In this document: positions 7,641-15,321 of the stretch, in pieces
How the letters are laid out: each line of letters begins with the position of its first letter
Position numbering within the stretch: position 1 is the stretch's first letter
Assembly: GCA_036479115.1 (NCBI GenBank)
Contig: JAZGFD010000101.1
Location: 1-17,159, forward strand
Source of the DNA: UBA7328 sp036479115
GTDB taxonomy: Bacteria > Bacteroidota > Bacteroidia > Chitinophagales > Saprospiraceae
Direction: 5' to 3'
Length of the DNA: 17,159 nt
Translations under genes and position numbers: made by a program
Notes under the pieces: generated by a model
Told to the model about the DNA's origin: nothing
What the model saw: the letters and a program-made list of their open reading frames with translations, nothing else
Database searches by the model: none

Positions 7641-7916
7641 TTGACTTGACCTTCTATATTGTATAGGTGTTATGCAGTATTTATCAAAAAATAATGAAGC
7701 AAACTGGGCTGCATTCTCAAAACCTACGACATAAGCGATCTGCTCATTAGTAAAGTCAGTAGTTTTTAAAAGGGATTGTGATTTTTTAAGCTTAACTATC
7801 CTCAGCAAATAAGCAGGAGATAAGTTTATCAATGCTTTTACAATTCGATCAAATTGTGATCTTAAATCTATACTGTGCTGTCTTGCATCGCCGATTTCTG
7901 TCATGTTTTTCTGCAT
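7632..7916 (-). pseudogene. AraC-type helix-turn-helix domain stub
   Basis: The 94-residue frame is an AraC/XylS DNA-binding domain without any effector or sensor part. SPAYLLRIVKLKKSQSLLKT (33-52) covers the end of the first helix-turn-helix and the linker helix. TNEQIAYVVGFENAAQFASL (56-75) is the second, with the family VGF landmark, followed by FFDKYCITPIQYRR. The first helix-turn-helix (MTEIGDARQHSIDLRSQFDR) is poorly conserved. An in-frame TAG lies one codon before the ATG and there is no ribosome site. In Bacteroidota such domains usually end larger regulators, including hybrid two-component sensors, so this is most likely the surviving tail of one. Weak residual function cannot be excluded. 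Confidence 0.65.
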
Positions 7917-8103
7917 TTTCTATTATTGTTTAAATGCGGAGTCTTTATCCTATTTTTTAATATCCGTATTGATATGAACACTAAGATGTATCATTCTCAC
8001 TTTTTTTCTTAATGTAATTGTCCGAATGCTGGGGATTAATGTACGACTGGTCGTCGTTAATGTTCAAATTTAAGGTTTCTTGACCTATATCATCATTTCT
8101 AAA

Positions 8104-8265
8104 TAGTGTCTGAACGGAAACTGTCGAAGTATATGAAATTGAATATTTTGGATGAGAATTTAATTTTTTGATATTCGTTGGTGCCTGAGTATCAGCGAGT
8201 TGAAAAAAATAAAATATCGCCAAAAGAACTATTTCTAATTTTGATGAGTTTTTGTTCAGACACTA
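8104..8265 (-). repeat. MITE-like repeat, copy 2 (terminal repeat type A, inverted)
   Basis: A 162-bp element with near-perfect ends: TAGTGTCTGAACGGAAAC (8104-8121) and GTTTTTGTTCAGACACTA (8248-8265), matching over 15 of 18 bases. If the ends are counted from GTGTC/GACAC, both sides are flanked by TAAATA (8100-8105 and 8264-8269), a candidate 6-bp target duplication. The interior is the complement of copies 1, 3 and 4, with the core at about 8182-8195. It contributes part of a spurious minus-strand frame (7981-8223). Confidence 0.78.
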
Positions 8266-8280
8266 AATAGCCGTCGATAA

Positions 8281-8344
8281 AGTTTTAGAATGGTCGGAGT
8301 TTTAGAATGGATCATTTGGAGATTTTGCTCCAAAAATGATCCAT
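8281..8344. repeat. Direct repeat plus long hairpin of unknown role
   Basis: AGTTTTAGAATGG occurs twice (8281-8293 and 8298-8310, 17-bp period). The second copy runs into a 15-bp stem, ATGGATCATTT-GGAG (8307-8321) against CTCCAAAAATGATCCAT (8328-8344), with a 2-nt bulge and a 6-nt loop. There is no gene within 380 bp on the plus side, so it is not obviously a terminator. It may be the end of a lost mobile element. The rest of 8345-8513 shows nothing. Confidence 0.55.
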
Positions 8345-8513
8345 CCGGTATTGTTTTCAATTGGTATTTAGTCACAATACGATTCGAAATTTACAAACTT
8401 TATTAAGCAAACTTCTATGGTTTTTGGTGAATGAAGTCTAAATCTGCATGAAGTATGCTTTTTATTTGGTAAAGCTATAAATCAATAGTATGACAAGTAA
8501 AAATCATATAACT

Positions 8514-8700
8514 TTGAGTCCTCTCCGAAAACTCACAAAATTGAAATAGTTTACTTCGACAAATTCTGCATAAATTTTTTGGCACACTTTACATTTTTCT
8601 CAATTTGCTGATTCTCAAGCATCACTGAACCTCCTAAAATGCAAATTTCATCCAAAACGATTCTTTTTATGAAAAATGTTAGTTTCCAGAGTAGGCTCAA
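8514..8700 (+). repeat. MITE-like repeat, copy 3 (terminal repeat type B)
   Basis: The interior aligns with copies 1, 2 and 4 (core at 8608-8634), but the ends differ from type A. The left end is TTGAGTCCTCTCCGAAAACT (8514-8533). The complement of the right end (8681-8700) is TTGAGCCTACTCTGGAAACT, agreeing at 15 of 20 positions. A possible 4-bp target duplication ACTT is at 8511-8514 and 8700-8703. The right end is 27 nt from the start codon of the response regulator, so that gene's promoter must overlap or derive from this element. Confidence 0.62.
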
Positions 8701-8727
8701 CTTTCGAAATTGTAAACACGAATAAAT

Positions 8728-9444
8728 ATGTCAAATATTTCTACTATAATAGTGGAAGATGAGCCCATTATTGCAGCTGATCTTGAAAACCAACTAAAAA
8801 AATTAGGCTTTGAAGTATATGCTATTTTTGAAGACGGTAATGATGTTATAGATTATCTTAAAAATAGTATGCATCCTGATGTTCTTCTTATGGACATACA
8901 ACTAGAGGGAGAATTAGATGGCATCGAAACAGCCATGATTGTTAATAAAAAGTTCCAACTTCCTATCATCTTCATCACTTCTAATACAGATAGCACTTCT
9001 TTTCGAAGGGCTAAACTGACTCATCCCAGTGCATTCCTCTCAAAACCTTTTAGAATTAAGGATATTACTAATGCAATAGAACTGGCCTTAGAATCACCTA
9101 TAGCTACACCTTCACATGACATTGAGTTTATGGCTGACAGGGTATTTATAAAATCTAAAGATAGCTTAGACCGAGTGATGTATGATAGTATTCTTTATGT
9201 AGAAGCTGAAGGAGCTTACACTAAGATTGTCACAAAAGAAAGAGATTTTATCATTTGTCAAACTCTAGGAAAAACTGAAGAAAGACTTTGGGTTAGCCAT
9301 ATTTCAAAAGTGCATCGATCATTTTTGGTCAATCTAAAACAAGTAACCCAAATTACTGATGGGTACTTAATAGGATCAAATTTTAAAGTCCCAATGAGCA
9401 AAACTTATAAGGAAGATATTTTAAAATTATTTAAGAGAATATGA
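8728..9444 (+). CDS. LytTR-type response regulator
   Basis: A cytoplasmic two-component response regulator of 238 residues. The N-terminal receiver domain (about 4-120) has the acidic pair E10/D11, the phosphorylation site D56 (in LLMDIQ), T84 and the conserved K106 (SKPF). The C-terminal LytTR DNA-binding domain (about 138-236) shows VEAEGAYTKIVT and HISKVHRSFLVNLKQV, which are diagnostic of LytR/AgrA-type beta-fold DNA binding. It is followed after 19 nt by a large sensor kinase, and the two form an obvious operon and cognate pair. The upstream 27 nt are unique sequence; beyond that is MITE copy 3. Target genes are unknown, and no tandem LytTR-type sites were recognised in this window. Confidence 0.93.
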   Translation: MSNISTIIVEDEPIIAADLENQLKKLGFEVYAIFEDGNDVIDYLKNSMHPDVLLMDIQLEGELDGIETAMIVNKKFQLPIIFITSNTDSTSFRRAKLTHPSAFLSKPFRIKDITNAIELALESPIATPSHDIEFMADRVFIKSKDSLDRVMYDSILYVEAEGAYTKIVTKERDFIICQTLGKTEERLWVSHISKVHRSFLVNLKQVTQITDGYLIGSNFKVPMSKTYKEDILKLFKRI

Positions 9445-9463
9445 AAATTCTAGAATACAACTA

Positions 9464-11998
9464 ATGAGTACTTATAGACTACTTAATTTTTTGTGGTTTT
9501 GGCTATCATGCCACTTTCTCTTTGGGCAAGTAAATTCTCTGAATTTCAATCTGGATTCTTTAACATTCACAGAACATGCCTTTTTTGGATATGAGAGTTA
9601 TAAAATTTATAATGAGATTTTTGTTGTAGAAGACACAAATCAGAATTTTTGCTTAAAAAATATATCACAATTAGAAAATGAATTTGTGAGGAATGATCCC
9701 TCATTTGTGGTGAAGAAGAACACAATTTATTGGTTAAGGCTGGACATTTATTCTGAGGTTGAAAGAACCGTATTGTTAGAAGCAGGTAAAGAAAGAATAT
9801 CAACCTGGAAAGAGGTTGATTTCTATTTGATTAAGCAAGATAGTTTGATCCACAAAGGGAAAACTGGGACTGGGCGAAGCCACCATGAAAAAGATATTCG
9901 CAACGCCTTTAATTTATTCAGATTACTTCTTCCTCAAGGTCACTCGACCCTTTATATAAAGATGAAGGGGCTTTCTATGATGAAAGACCATCCCAAATGG
10001 AAGAACAGATATAAAAACACCAAATCAGAAATAGCCTTATACCTACACAAAGAGGCGTCTTATTTCGCATTAAATGGATATGAATTTAAGGGGAAATATG
10101 GCAACCCTAAAAGAGGTTTTATTTTTTCACACAATTATTTTAAGCAGTCCCTTGAGGTTTTAGATGATTCCAATGGTACATTATCATTGAATGAAGTAAT
10201 AAAAAGATGGGATGATGAATATCATTACAAGATATCAGATTATCCTGACCCTGGTAAGGTATATTGGTTAAGATTTAAAGTAATAGGAACGGAAGTTGGG
10301 CCATCTACTCATTTAATGGGTTTGAATACAGGCACTCATTGGAATTTTGGGAAGATGAAAATTTACACGATAGATCAACAGGAAAAAATAAGCACACAGT
10401 TAACAGGACGCAACCAAGCCCTATCACAAAAAACTTTTGAAAGCAATTGGAACCTCTTCGAAGTAAAAGCGAAACCAAGAGATACTACTACAGTGTATAT
10501 GAGATTATCAAATGCAGGAAAATGCTTTGTGCCTGAAATAGCAATGTCCCATATTGATCAATCTACATTCTGGCCCAGAATCTTTAATATTAAAATGATT
10601 TATGGAGCATTCTTTGGAATTCTTTGCGTACAAGCCTTCTACTTTTTAATTCTTGGTTTTATAGAAAAAGAACAGCTTCATTTTTGGTTTGTTTGTATGA
10701 TCTTAGGTTTTGGTCTTGCTTTAGCTTTTGTAGGAGGGGATCTTAACTTTTTTATCTTTTCGCAATATGAAGAGTATCATCCTTGGCTTACAGGTTTAGG
10801 GGTCTTTATGATGGTTTTGGGGCTTTTCAAATACTTACATCTTTTTCTTTCCCTTGAAGATTATTTCCAATTCAAAACGAGTAAATTAATAAATCCATTG
10901 ATCATTGTACACGGGTTTATTTGTATTCTTTTTTCAATTTGCTTAGAATCAATAGGTGGTAATATAGCTGTATATGAATACTATTTTAAATTATTATTTG
11001 CTTCTGTTATTTTTAACTTCTTAATCGGTATTACATTTGGAATAATTGTCTGGTTCAAGGGCAGTACAGATGCTAAATTTTTTGTGGGTGCTTTTGCTGC
11101 GCTAATACTTATCCTGATTGTGAGATTGGCATTTGCATTTGAATCTTTTCAAGGAGATGGAGGGTTTCAACAAGATACAATTTCCATAGGCCTATACATT
11201 CACTACATCTTGTTTGTAGGAATAGTTTTAACCATTATTCTTCTTGGATTTAGTAATGGCTATCGTCTCAATCGATTAAAACTAGCTCAGCGATCAGCCA
11301 TAATAAGAATAGAAGAAAGCAAAAAAAGAAACGAGCTATTGAGGCTGAAAAATGACGATATTGAAAAAAGAGCAAAAGAAAAAGAATTCCTTCTAAAAGA
11401 AGTGCATCATCGGGTAAAAAACAACTTACAAATACTTTCTAGCTTACTCAGTTTACAGTCAGACAGTCAAGACGATAAAGCAATCACAAACGCATTGCAA
11501 GAAAGTAAAAATAGAGTGGAAGCCATAGGTTTAATCCATCAGCATTTATATACATATGATCAAGTAGATGCTATAGACATGCAAAACTATATTGATGAAT
11601 TGTGTGTTTATCTTTCCGATTCTTTGGTCGGCAGTAATTTCAATTTACAATTTCTTCCCTCTATACAAATAAAAAAGGCACATGTTAACACAGCCATACC
11701 TATAGGGTTGATTATCAATGAGTTAGTAACAAATTCTTTGAAATATGCATTCGTTAATAGGACCAATGGAAAAATCAATATCTCGTTAAAACTAAATCAT
11801 GCGGGGCAATTACATTTAGAAATATCTGATAATGGGTTAGGAATGGCAATCGGGCATGAAAATAGAGAGCGTGTCAATTTTGGGTCTCGTTTAGTAGAAA
11901 TATTATCGAAAAAATTAAAAGGAAAAATTAATATTTCAAAAGAGGATGGATACAAGACAACTTTGATATTCAACAGGTTTACACTGGTTAAAGAATAG
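9464..11998 (+). CDS. 7TM-DISM sensor histidine kinase, HisKA_2 type, with doubled extracellular domain
   Basis: An 844-residue sensor kinase. A signal peptide (about 1-22) is followed by two periplasmic segments that each carry the YWLR landmark of 7TMR-DISM extracellular beta domains, at 89-92 and 267-270. A seven-helix membrane region follows (about 375-605), then a coiled coil (about 615-645). The kinase core is of the HisKA_2 type: LLKEVHHRVKNNLQILSSLL with the putative phospho-His at 648/649. The ATPase domain shows NELVTNSLKYAF (N-box near 752), DNGLGM and FGSRLVEIL. It would autophosphorylate and pass phosphate to the LytTR regulator encoded 19 nt upstream. DISM domains are thought to bind carbohydrates or other small ligands; the ligand here is unknown. 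The doubled sensor region is unusual in length (about 350 residues against about 130-150 for one domain). Confidence 0.9.
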   Translation: MSTYRLLNFLWFWLSCHFLFGQVNSLNFNLDSLTFTEHAFFGYESYKIYNEIFVVEDTNQNFCLKNISQLENEFVRNDPSFVVKKNTIYWLRLDIYSEVERTVLLEAGKERISTWKEVDFYLIKQDSLIHKGKTGTGRSHHEKDIRNAFNLFRLLLPQGHSTLYIKMKGLSMMKDHPKWKNRYKNTKSEIALYLHKEASYFALNGYEFKGKYGNPKRGFIFSHNYFKQSLEVLDDSNGTLSLNEVIKRWDDEYHYKISDYPDPGKVYWLRFKVIGTEVGPSTHLMGLNTGTHWNFGKMKIYTIDQQEKISTQLTGRNQALSQKTFESNWNLFEVKAKPRDTTTVYMRLSNAGKCFVPEIAMSHIDQSTFWPRIFNIKMIYGAFFGILCVQAFYFLILGFIEKEQLHFWFVCMILGFGLALAFVGGDLNFFIFSQYEEYHPWLTGLGVFMMVLGLFKYLHLFLSLEDYFQFKTSKLINPLIIVHGFICILFSICLESIGGNIAVYEYYFKLLFASVIFNFLIGITFGIIVWFKGSTDAKFFVGAFAALILILIVRLAFAFESFQGDGGFQQDTISIGLYIHYILFVGIVLTIILLGFSNGYRLNRLKLAQRSAIIRIEESKKRNELLRLKNDDIEKRAKEKEFLLKEVHHRVKNNLQILSSLLSLQSDSQDDKAITNALQESKNRVEAIGLIHQHLYTYDQVDAIDMQNYIDELCVYLSDSLVGSNFNLQFLPSIQIKKAHVNTAIPIGLIINELVTNSLKYAFVNRTNGKINISLKLNHAGQLHLEISDNGLGMAIGHENRERVNFGSRLVEILSKKLKGKINISKEDGYKTTLIFNRFTLVKE

Positions 11999-12478
11999 AT
12001 AACATGAGGTATAAAAAGAGTAACTCAGTTGGTATCAATTTTAGCTAATAATATATTTTATCATTACACTTCGGCAATTCATATCTCAAATCGAAGATAT
12101 GGCAACTTAATCGAGATTCACTAACATACAAAACAAGTTTGTAGTAGTACTGCTTTTAATACAAAAATAGCATGTGTCTAGCAATAAAATAACAATTTTT
12201 TACCTTCCTGATTGGCATACAGATCTCAAAAGCACACTACCTCAGTAGTCACATTGCGGTAATGATTTCACTCTTATTCACAAATAATAACAAGTACCTT
12301 ATCTCAATAATAGAAAAATGAAATTAACAGTCTATAGCTAGTTTTGCAGTAACGTCTTTAGTATCAAAGTTATGATCGAAGAAAAAAACTCAAAATTGGA
12401 GTTTATGAAGATTAATGCAGGCCAGTTAAGTTATTTTGTTCTCAGAATTATTACGTTTAATGTCTTATTTTGTGAATT
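11999..12478. other. 480-nt intergenic region upstream of the Nramp-like gene
   Basis: No credible gene. A 7-bp stem, CATATCT/AGATATG with an 8-nt loop (12080-12101), lies about 80 nt past the kinase stop and could end that operon, although no T-run follows. The promoter of the Nramp-like gene should lie in the right half. AT-rich hexamers occur there, but nothing I would call with confidence. An open frame starting at 12436 overlaps the transporter start in another frame and is rejected. Confidence 0.45.
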
Positions 12479-13756
12479 ATGAAGGATATCCTCAAAAAAA
12501 TTGGCCCAGGTCTACTATTTGCCAGTTCATCCATTGGCACATCACATTTGGTTTTATCCACACGAGCTGGTGCACATCACGGCTTGGTATATCTGTGGAT
12601 AATTATCCTATGCCTCTTAATAAAATATCCATTTTTCGAGTTTGCACCACGCTATGTAAGTGCCACAGGGCACAGTCTGCTAAGGGGTTATAAAAAACAA
12701 GGAAAGTGGGCCATATTAATGTTTATGCTAATCATAGGCATAAGCATGTTTGCCGTAGTAGGAGCTGTGGGGGCGGTATCAGCTGGTATACTGAGCACCA
12801 TGTTAAATTTTAATATTCCTATGCCATATCTCTTGGGTGGATTATTAGTATTGACTGCTTTGTTGTTACTGGTAGGAGGATATAAAGCTCTGGATATTTT
12901 TATAAAATGGTTATCGGCACTGCTTTTTATATCAGTTGCTATAGCATTTATCGCAGTGCTTTTCAATGGTCCAGTTGAGCCTGTGTCTGATTTTGTTGCA
13001 CCTCCTATATTAAAGGGTGCAGGTTTGGCGCTTCTAATTAGTTTGCTGGGCTGGATGCCAACTGGTATGGAGGCTTCTGCCATGCATAGTTTTTGGGTAC
13101 TCGAAAAAGAAAAAGTATCGGGATTAAAAGCAAATCTGAGAGAAACACTTTTTGATTTCAAATTGGGATATTGGATGACAGTGATTTTAGCATTGATGTT
13201 TGCCTTAATAGGGGCTTTTACTGTATTTGGATCAGGAAATTTACTCGAAGGTAGTTCAACAGATATTTCCAATCAGCTTTTGCAAATTTTTGTTAAAAAT
13301 ATCGGCCCTTGGTCATACCCATTGATCGTAATAGCAGCTTTTGGAACAATATATGGCACATTGATCACAGCCTGGGATGCATTTAGTCGAGGGTTTGTTA
13401 GAAGCCTGAGAGCTTTAAAATATGAAACCATTGATAAATCTGAAGAGCAAGAATTATTTCTTGAAAAATTCTATCCCATCACAATGATCATTATAGGTAT
13501 AGGAGGTTTTCTTCTTTTTATTCTTTCGTCCTCTAATATGATAAAACTTTTAGAAGGGGCGACAATATTTTCATTTCTTGCTGGTCCTGTTATTGCTTAT
13601 CTCAATCTCAAATCAATCCAAGGTGATGATATCCCCGAAGATCATAATCCACCGCAATGGATGATTGTTTTAGCATGGGTTGGTATTATTTCTATGCTTG
13701 CTTTTGCTCTATACTATCTTTACACATTGATGATACATGGTAGTGTGGGGCATTAA
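12479..13756 (+). CDS. Nramp-superfamily transporter lacking the DPGN metal motif
   Basis: A 425-residue membrane protein with 11-12 predicted helices, opening with IGPGLLFASSSIGTSHLVLS, the Nramp helix-1 framework. Canonical Nramp metal transporters have DPGN here, which binds the metal. This protein instead has SIGTSH (18-23), followed by TRAGAHHG. The helix-6 MPHN-type motif is replaced by GWMPTGMEAS (191-200). The KYPFFEFAPRYVSATG stretch (49-64) is characteristic of this divergent bacterial clade, which I associate with YcsG-like proteins. Substrate and ion coupling are therefore uncertain, and calling it a Mn/Fe transporter would be unsafe. The gene stands alone, 480 nt after the two-component operon and convergent with the DUF711 gene. 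The start ATG was chosen because it begins the family's usual N-terminus. Confidence 0.8.
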   Translation: MKDILKKIGPGLLFASSSIGTSHLVLSTRAGAHHGLVYLWIIILCLLIKYPFFEFAPRYVSATGHSLLRGYKKQGKWAILMFMLIIGISMFAVVGAVGAVSAGILSTMLNFNIPMPYLLGGLLVLTALLLLVGGYKALDIFIKWLSALLFISVAIAFIAVLFNGPVEPVSDFVAPPILKGAGLALLISLLGWMPTGMEASAMHSFWVLEKEKVSGLKANLRETLFDFKLGYWMTVILALMFALIGAFTVFGSGNLLEGSSTDISNQLLQIFVKNIGPWSYPLIVIAAFGTIYGTLITAWDAFSRGFVRSLRALKYETIDKSEEQELFLEKFYPITMIIIGIGGFLLFILSSSNMIKLLEGATIFSFLAGPVIAYLNLKSIQGDDIPEDHNPPQWMIVLAWVGIISMLAFALYYLYTLMIHGSVGH

Positions 13757-13975
13757 GGAATTGCAATAAAAAAATTCGTTTTGCAATGATTGCCAAAAGA
13801 TTTGTTAAGAGCTTGTCGAAGCAAACTTTTTTGGTTTTGTAAGTTATCGAAGTGGCCTCAATATTGAGCACCTACAAAACTAGCTGATGTGTAGCGGAAA
13901 AAGAGCTTTTTTTTGTCAAAAATTATACCACCTAAGAAGTTACAGCTTGAACTAAACAGAAGATAAGGATTATAA

Positions 13976-13995
13976 AGTCCAATAATAATTGGACT
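13976..13995. terminator. Hairpin between convergent Nramp-like and DUF711 genes
   Basis: A perfect 8-bp stem AGTCCAAT / ATTGGACT with a 4-nt loop lies 8 nt past the stop codon of the minus-strand DUF711 gene. It is a plausible terminator for that gene. A weaker A-rich/T-rich hairpin (AAAAAG-AG-CTTTTT, followed by more T) around 13900-13914 may serve the plus-strand transporter. The rest of the 247-nt gap shows nothing. Confidence 0.5.
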
Positions 13996-14003
13996 ATACA
14001 CAT

Positions 14004-15173
14004 TTATTTCAAACCCATTACTCGGCAACCAGTTAAGTAAGGATTGTCAAATTCTACCATATCACCTTCATCCTTTCCAGGAATAGGAAAAAGCCTAGCT
14101 GAAAGAATTTTAGAACCATATTTTTGGCTCAATGATGCCAAATCACGATACAATCCTTCGATGACAGATATGGGAGTATTGCCCTGTATAGGCACCACGT
14201 CCAAACCTGTGCCTGATACAGCTGAAAAGAGTAGCAATTCTTCTACCGTATATCTTTCTTCTGTGGCTCTTTGTGCCAGTACCATATCCTCGATTACAGG
14301 AAGCATCAGTCCAGAATAGCCACAAGTTTTAAACTCTAATGATTTTAATACATCTGTAATCAATGCACAGGCACTCAAAGTAGAAGCACATCCAAAAGGT
14401 ACTTGAGTTAATTTTTCAATGGCAGCACCAATGCTCGCATCTAATCCAGGGGCTGTGGATACATCTATGCCATTATAGATAAAATTAGTATGTTTTGATA
14501 TCGCTTCACTAATTTTTATTATTGGCTTACTTGCCTTATTGAGATGTTTGTACATTGATTTTTTGGCATCTAGCCACATCACATTTTCTAACGCTTCACT
14601 AAAAATATTTGCTGATTCTAATCCAATACCAAATGCTTTTGGTCCTTCATGATATGCAGTTGGAAAATATGGAACACCTGGAGGACAATTGGCCGATACT
14701 GTATACCTAAAGTTTGCCTCTCCGCCTTTGCTGTTTTGTGCTAGCATATGACAAATATTTGCTGCCATTTTCATAGAATGGTTATGAAGGCCAATATCCG
14801 CAGATGCAATAGATGTATGAAAACTCAAAGAAGAGGTGCTACTCATCAATTCCTGTATCCAATCCAAAGATTCCGGGGCATAAGTATCAGGAGAAAAAAG
14901 ATCGCCTATGGCCCACATCATCTGATGCTCATTACATAAATCGTCAAATATTTGGAGCTGTTTTATGTGTTTTTGATTGAGACTTCCCGTATTTATCTTA
15001 TAATAATGAGGTAAAGCTATCCTAGTCGTTTGAACCTGATAACCTTCATTTTCAAAAATTTTTTTTGTATTTATCAAAAATGAAATAGCCTTTTTAAATG
15101 GTTCAATATCGCTATGTGACTTGACATTAGCCCCTGCTGTAACCGTACGTATTCTGAAATTAATTGACTCCAT
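14004..15173 (-). CDS. DUF711 family protein (UPF0210-like)
   Basis: A 389-residue soluble, probably cytoplasmic protein. Family landmarks are an RIRTVTAG opening (7-14), NCPPGVPYFP (162-171), GIDVSTAPG (235-243), GYSGLMLPVIED (285-296) and SAVSGTGLDVVP (317-328). Members have a fold related to pyruvate formate-lyase-type ten-stranded barrels, but no reaction has been established that I know of. The length fits the shorter branch of the family (about 390-450). The gene is transcribed alone, divergent from a DMT permease 148 nt away, so a shared small-molecule pathway is possible but unproven. The ATG at 15171-15173 starts at the conserved N-terminus. No frame damage is visible. Confidence 0.82.
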   Translation of the reverse strand: MESINFRIRTVTAGANVKSHSDIEPFKKAISFLINTKKIFENEGYQVQTTRIALPHYYKINTGSLNQKHIKQLQIFDDLCNEHQMMWAIGDLFSPDTYAPESLDWIQELMSSTSSLSFHTSIASADIGLHNHSMKMAANICHMLAQNSKGGEANFRYTVSANCPPGVPYFPTAYHEGPKAFGIGLESANIFSEALENVMWLDAKKSMYKHLNKASKPIIKISEAISKHTNFIYNGIDVSTAPGLDASIGAAIEKLTQVPFGCASTLSACALITDVLKSLEFKTCGYSGLMLPVIEDMVLAQRATEERYTVEELLLFSAVSGTGLDVVPIQGNTPISVIEGLYRDLASLSQKYGSKILSARLFPIPGKDEGDMVEFDNPYLTGCRVMGLK

Positions 15174-15223
15174 TCACAAATATGGTTAAAAAGATAATTA
15201 TCCACTTAGTCCAGTTATAAAAA

Positions 15224-15278
15224 TCTATATTCAATCTTTTAATCAAATTCCTCACAAACATCTATATTGATTTCTTTT
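15224..15278. promoter_or_regulatory. Direct repeat in the DUF711/DMT divergent promoter region
   Basis: TCTATATTCAATCTTTT (15224-15240) and TCTATATTGATTTCTTTT (15261-15278) form an imperfect direct repeat 37 nt apart in the shared upstream region. It could be a pair of regulator sites, but in AT-rich DNA such similarity may be chance. Confidence 0.25.
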
Positions 15279-15321
15279 CAGATCATATATTTCTTTACAT
15301 TTCTAAAATTCTAATTCACAA

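Noticed and set aside
7981..8223. Minus-strand open frame of 80 codons
   Set aside because: Its first part is translated from MITE copy 2 (ADTQAPTN-like peptide from the shared core) and its start lies inside the repeat. Only the last 40 or so codons could be a fossil of an interrupted gene.
12436..13272. Frames at 12436-12693 (plus) and 12688-13272 (minus)
   Set aside because: They overlap the Nramp-like gene in other frames and show no family motifs.
14044..14939. Frames inside the DUF711 gene (14044-14319, 14143-14325, 14748-14939)
   Set aside because: Shadows of a well-supported coding frame.
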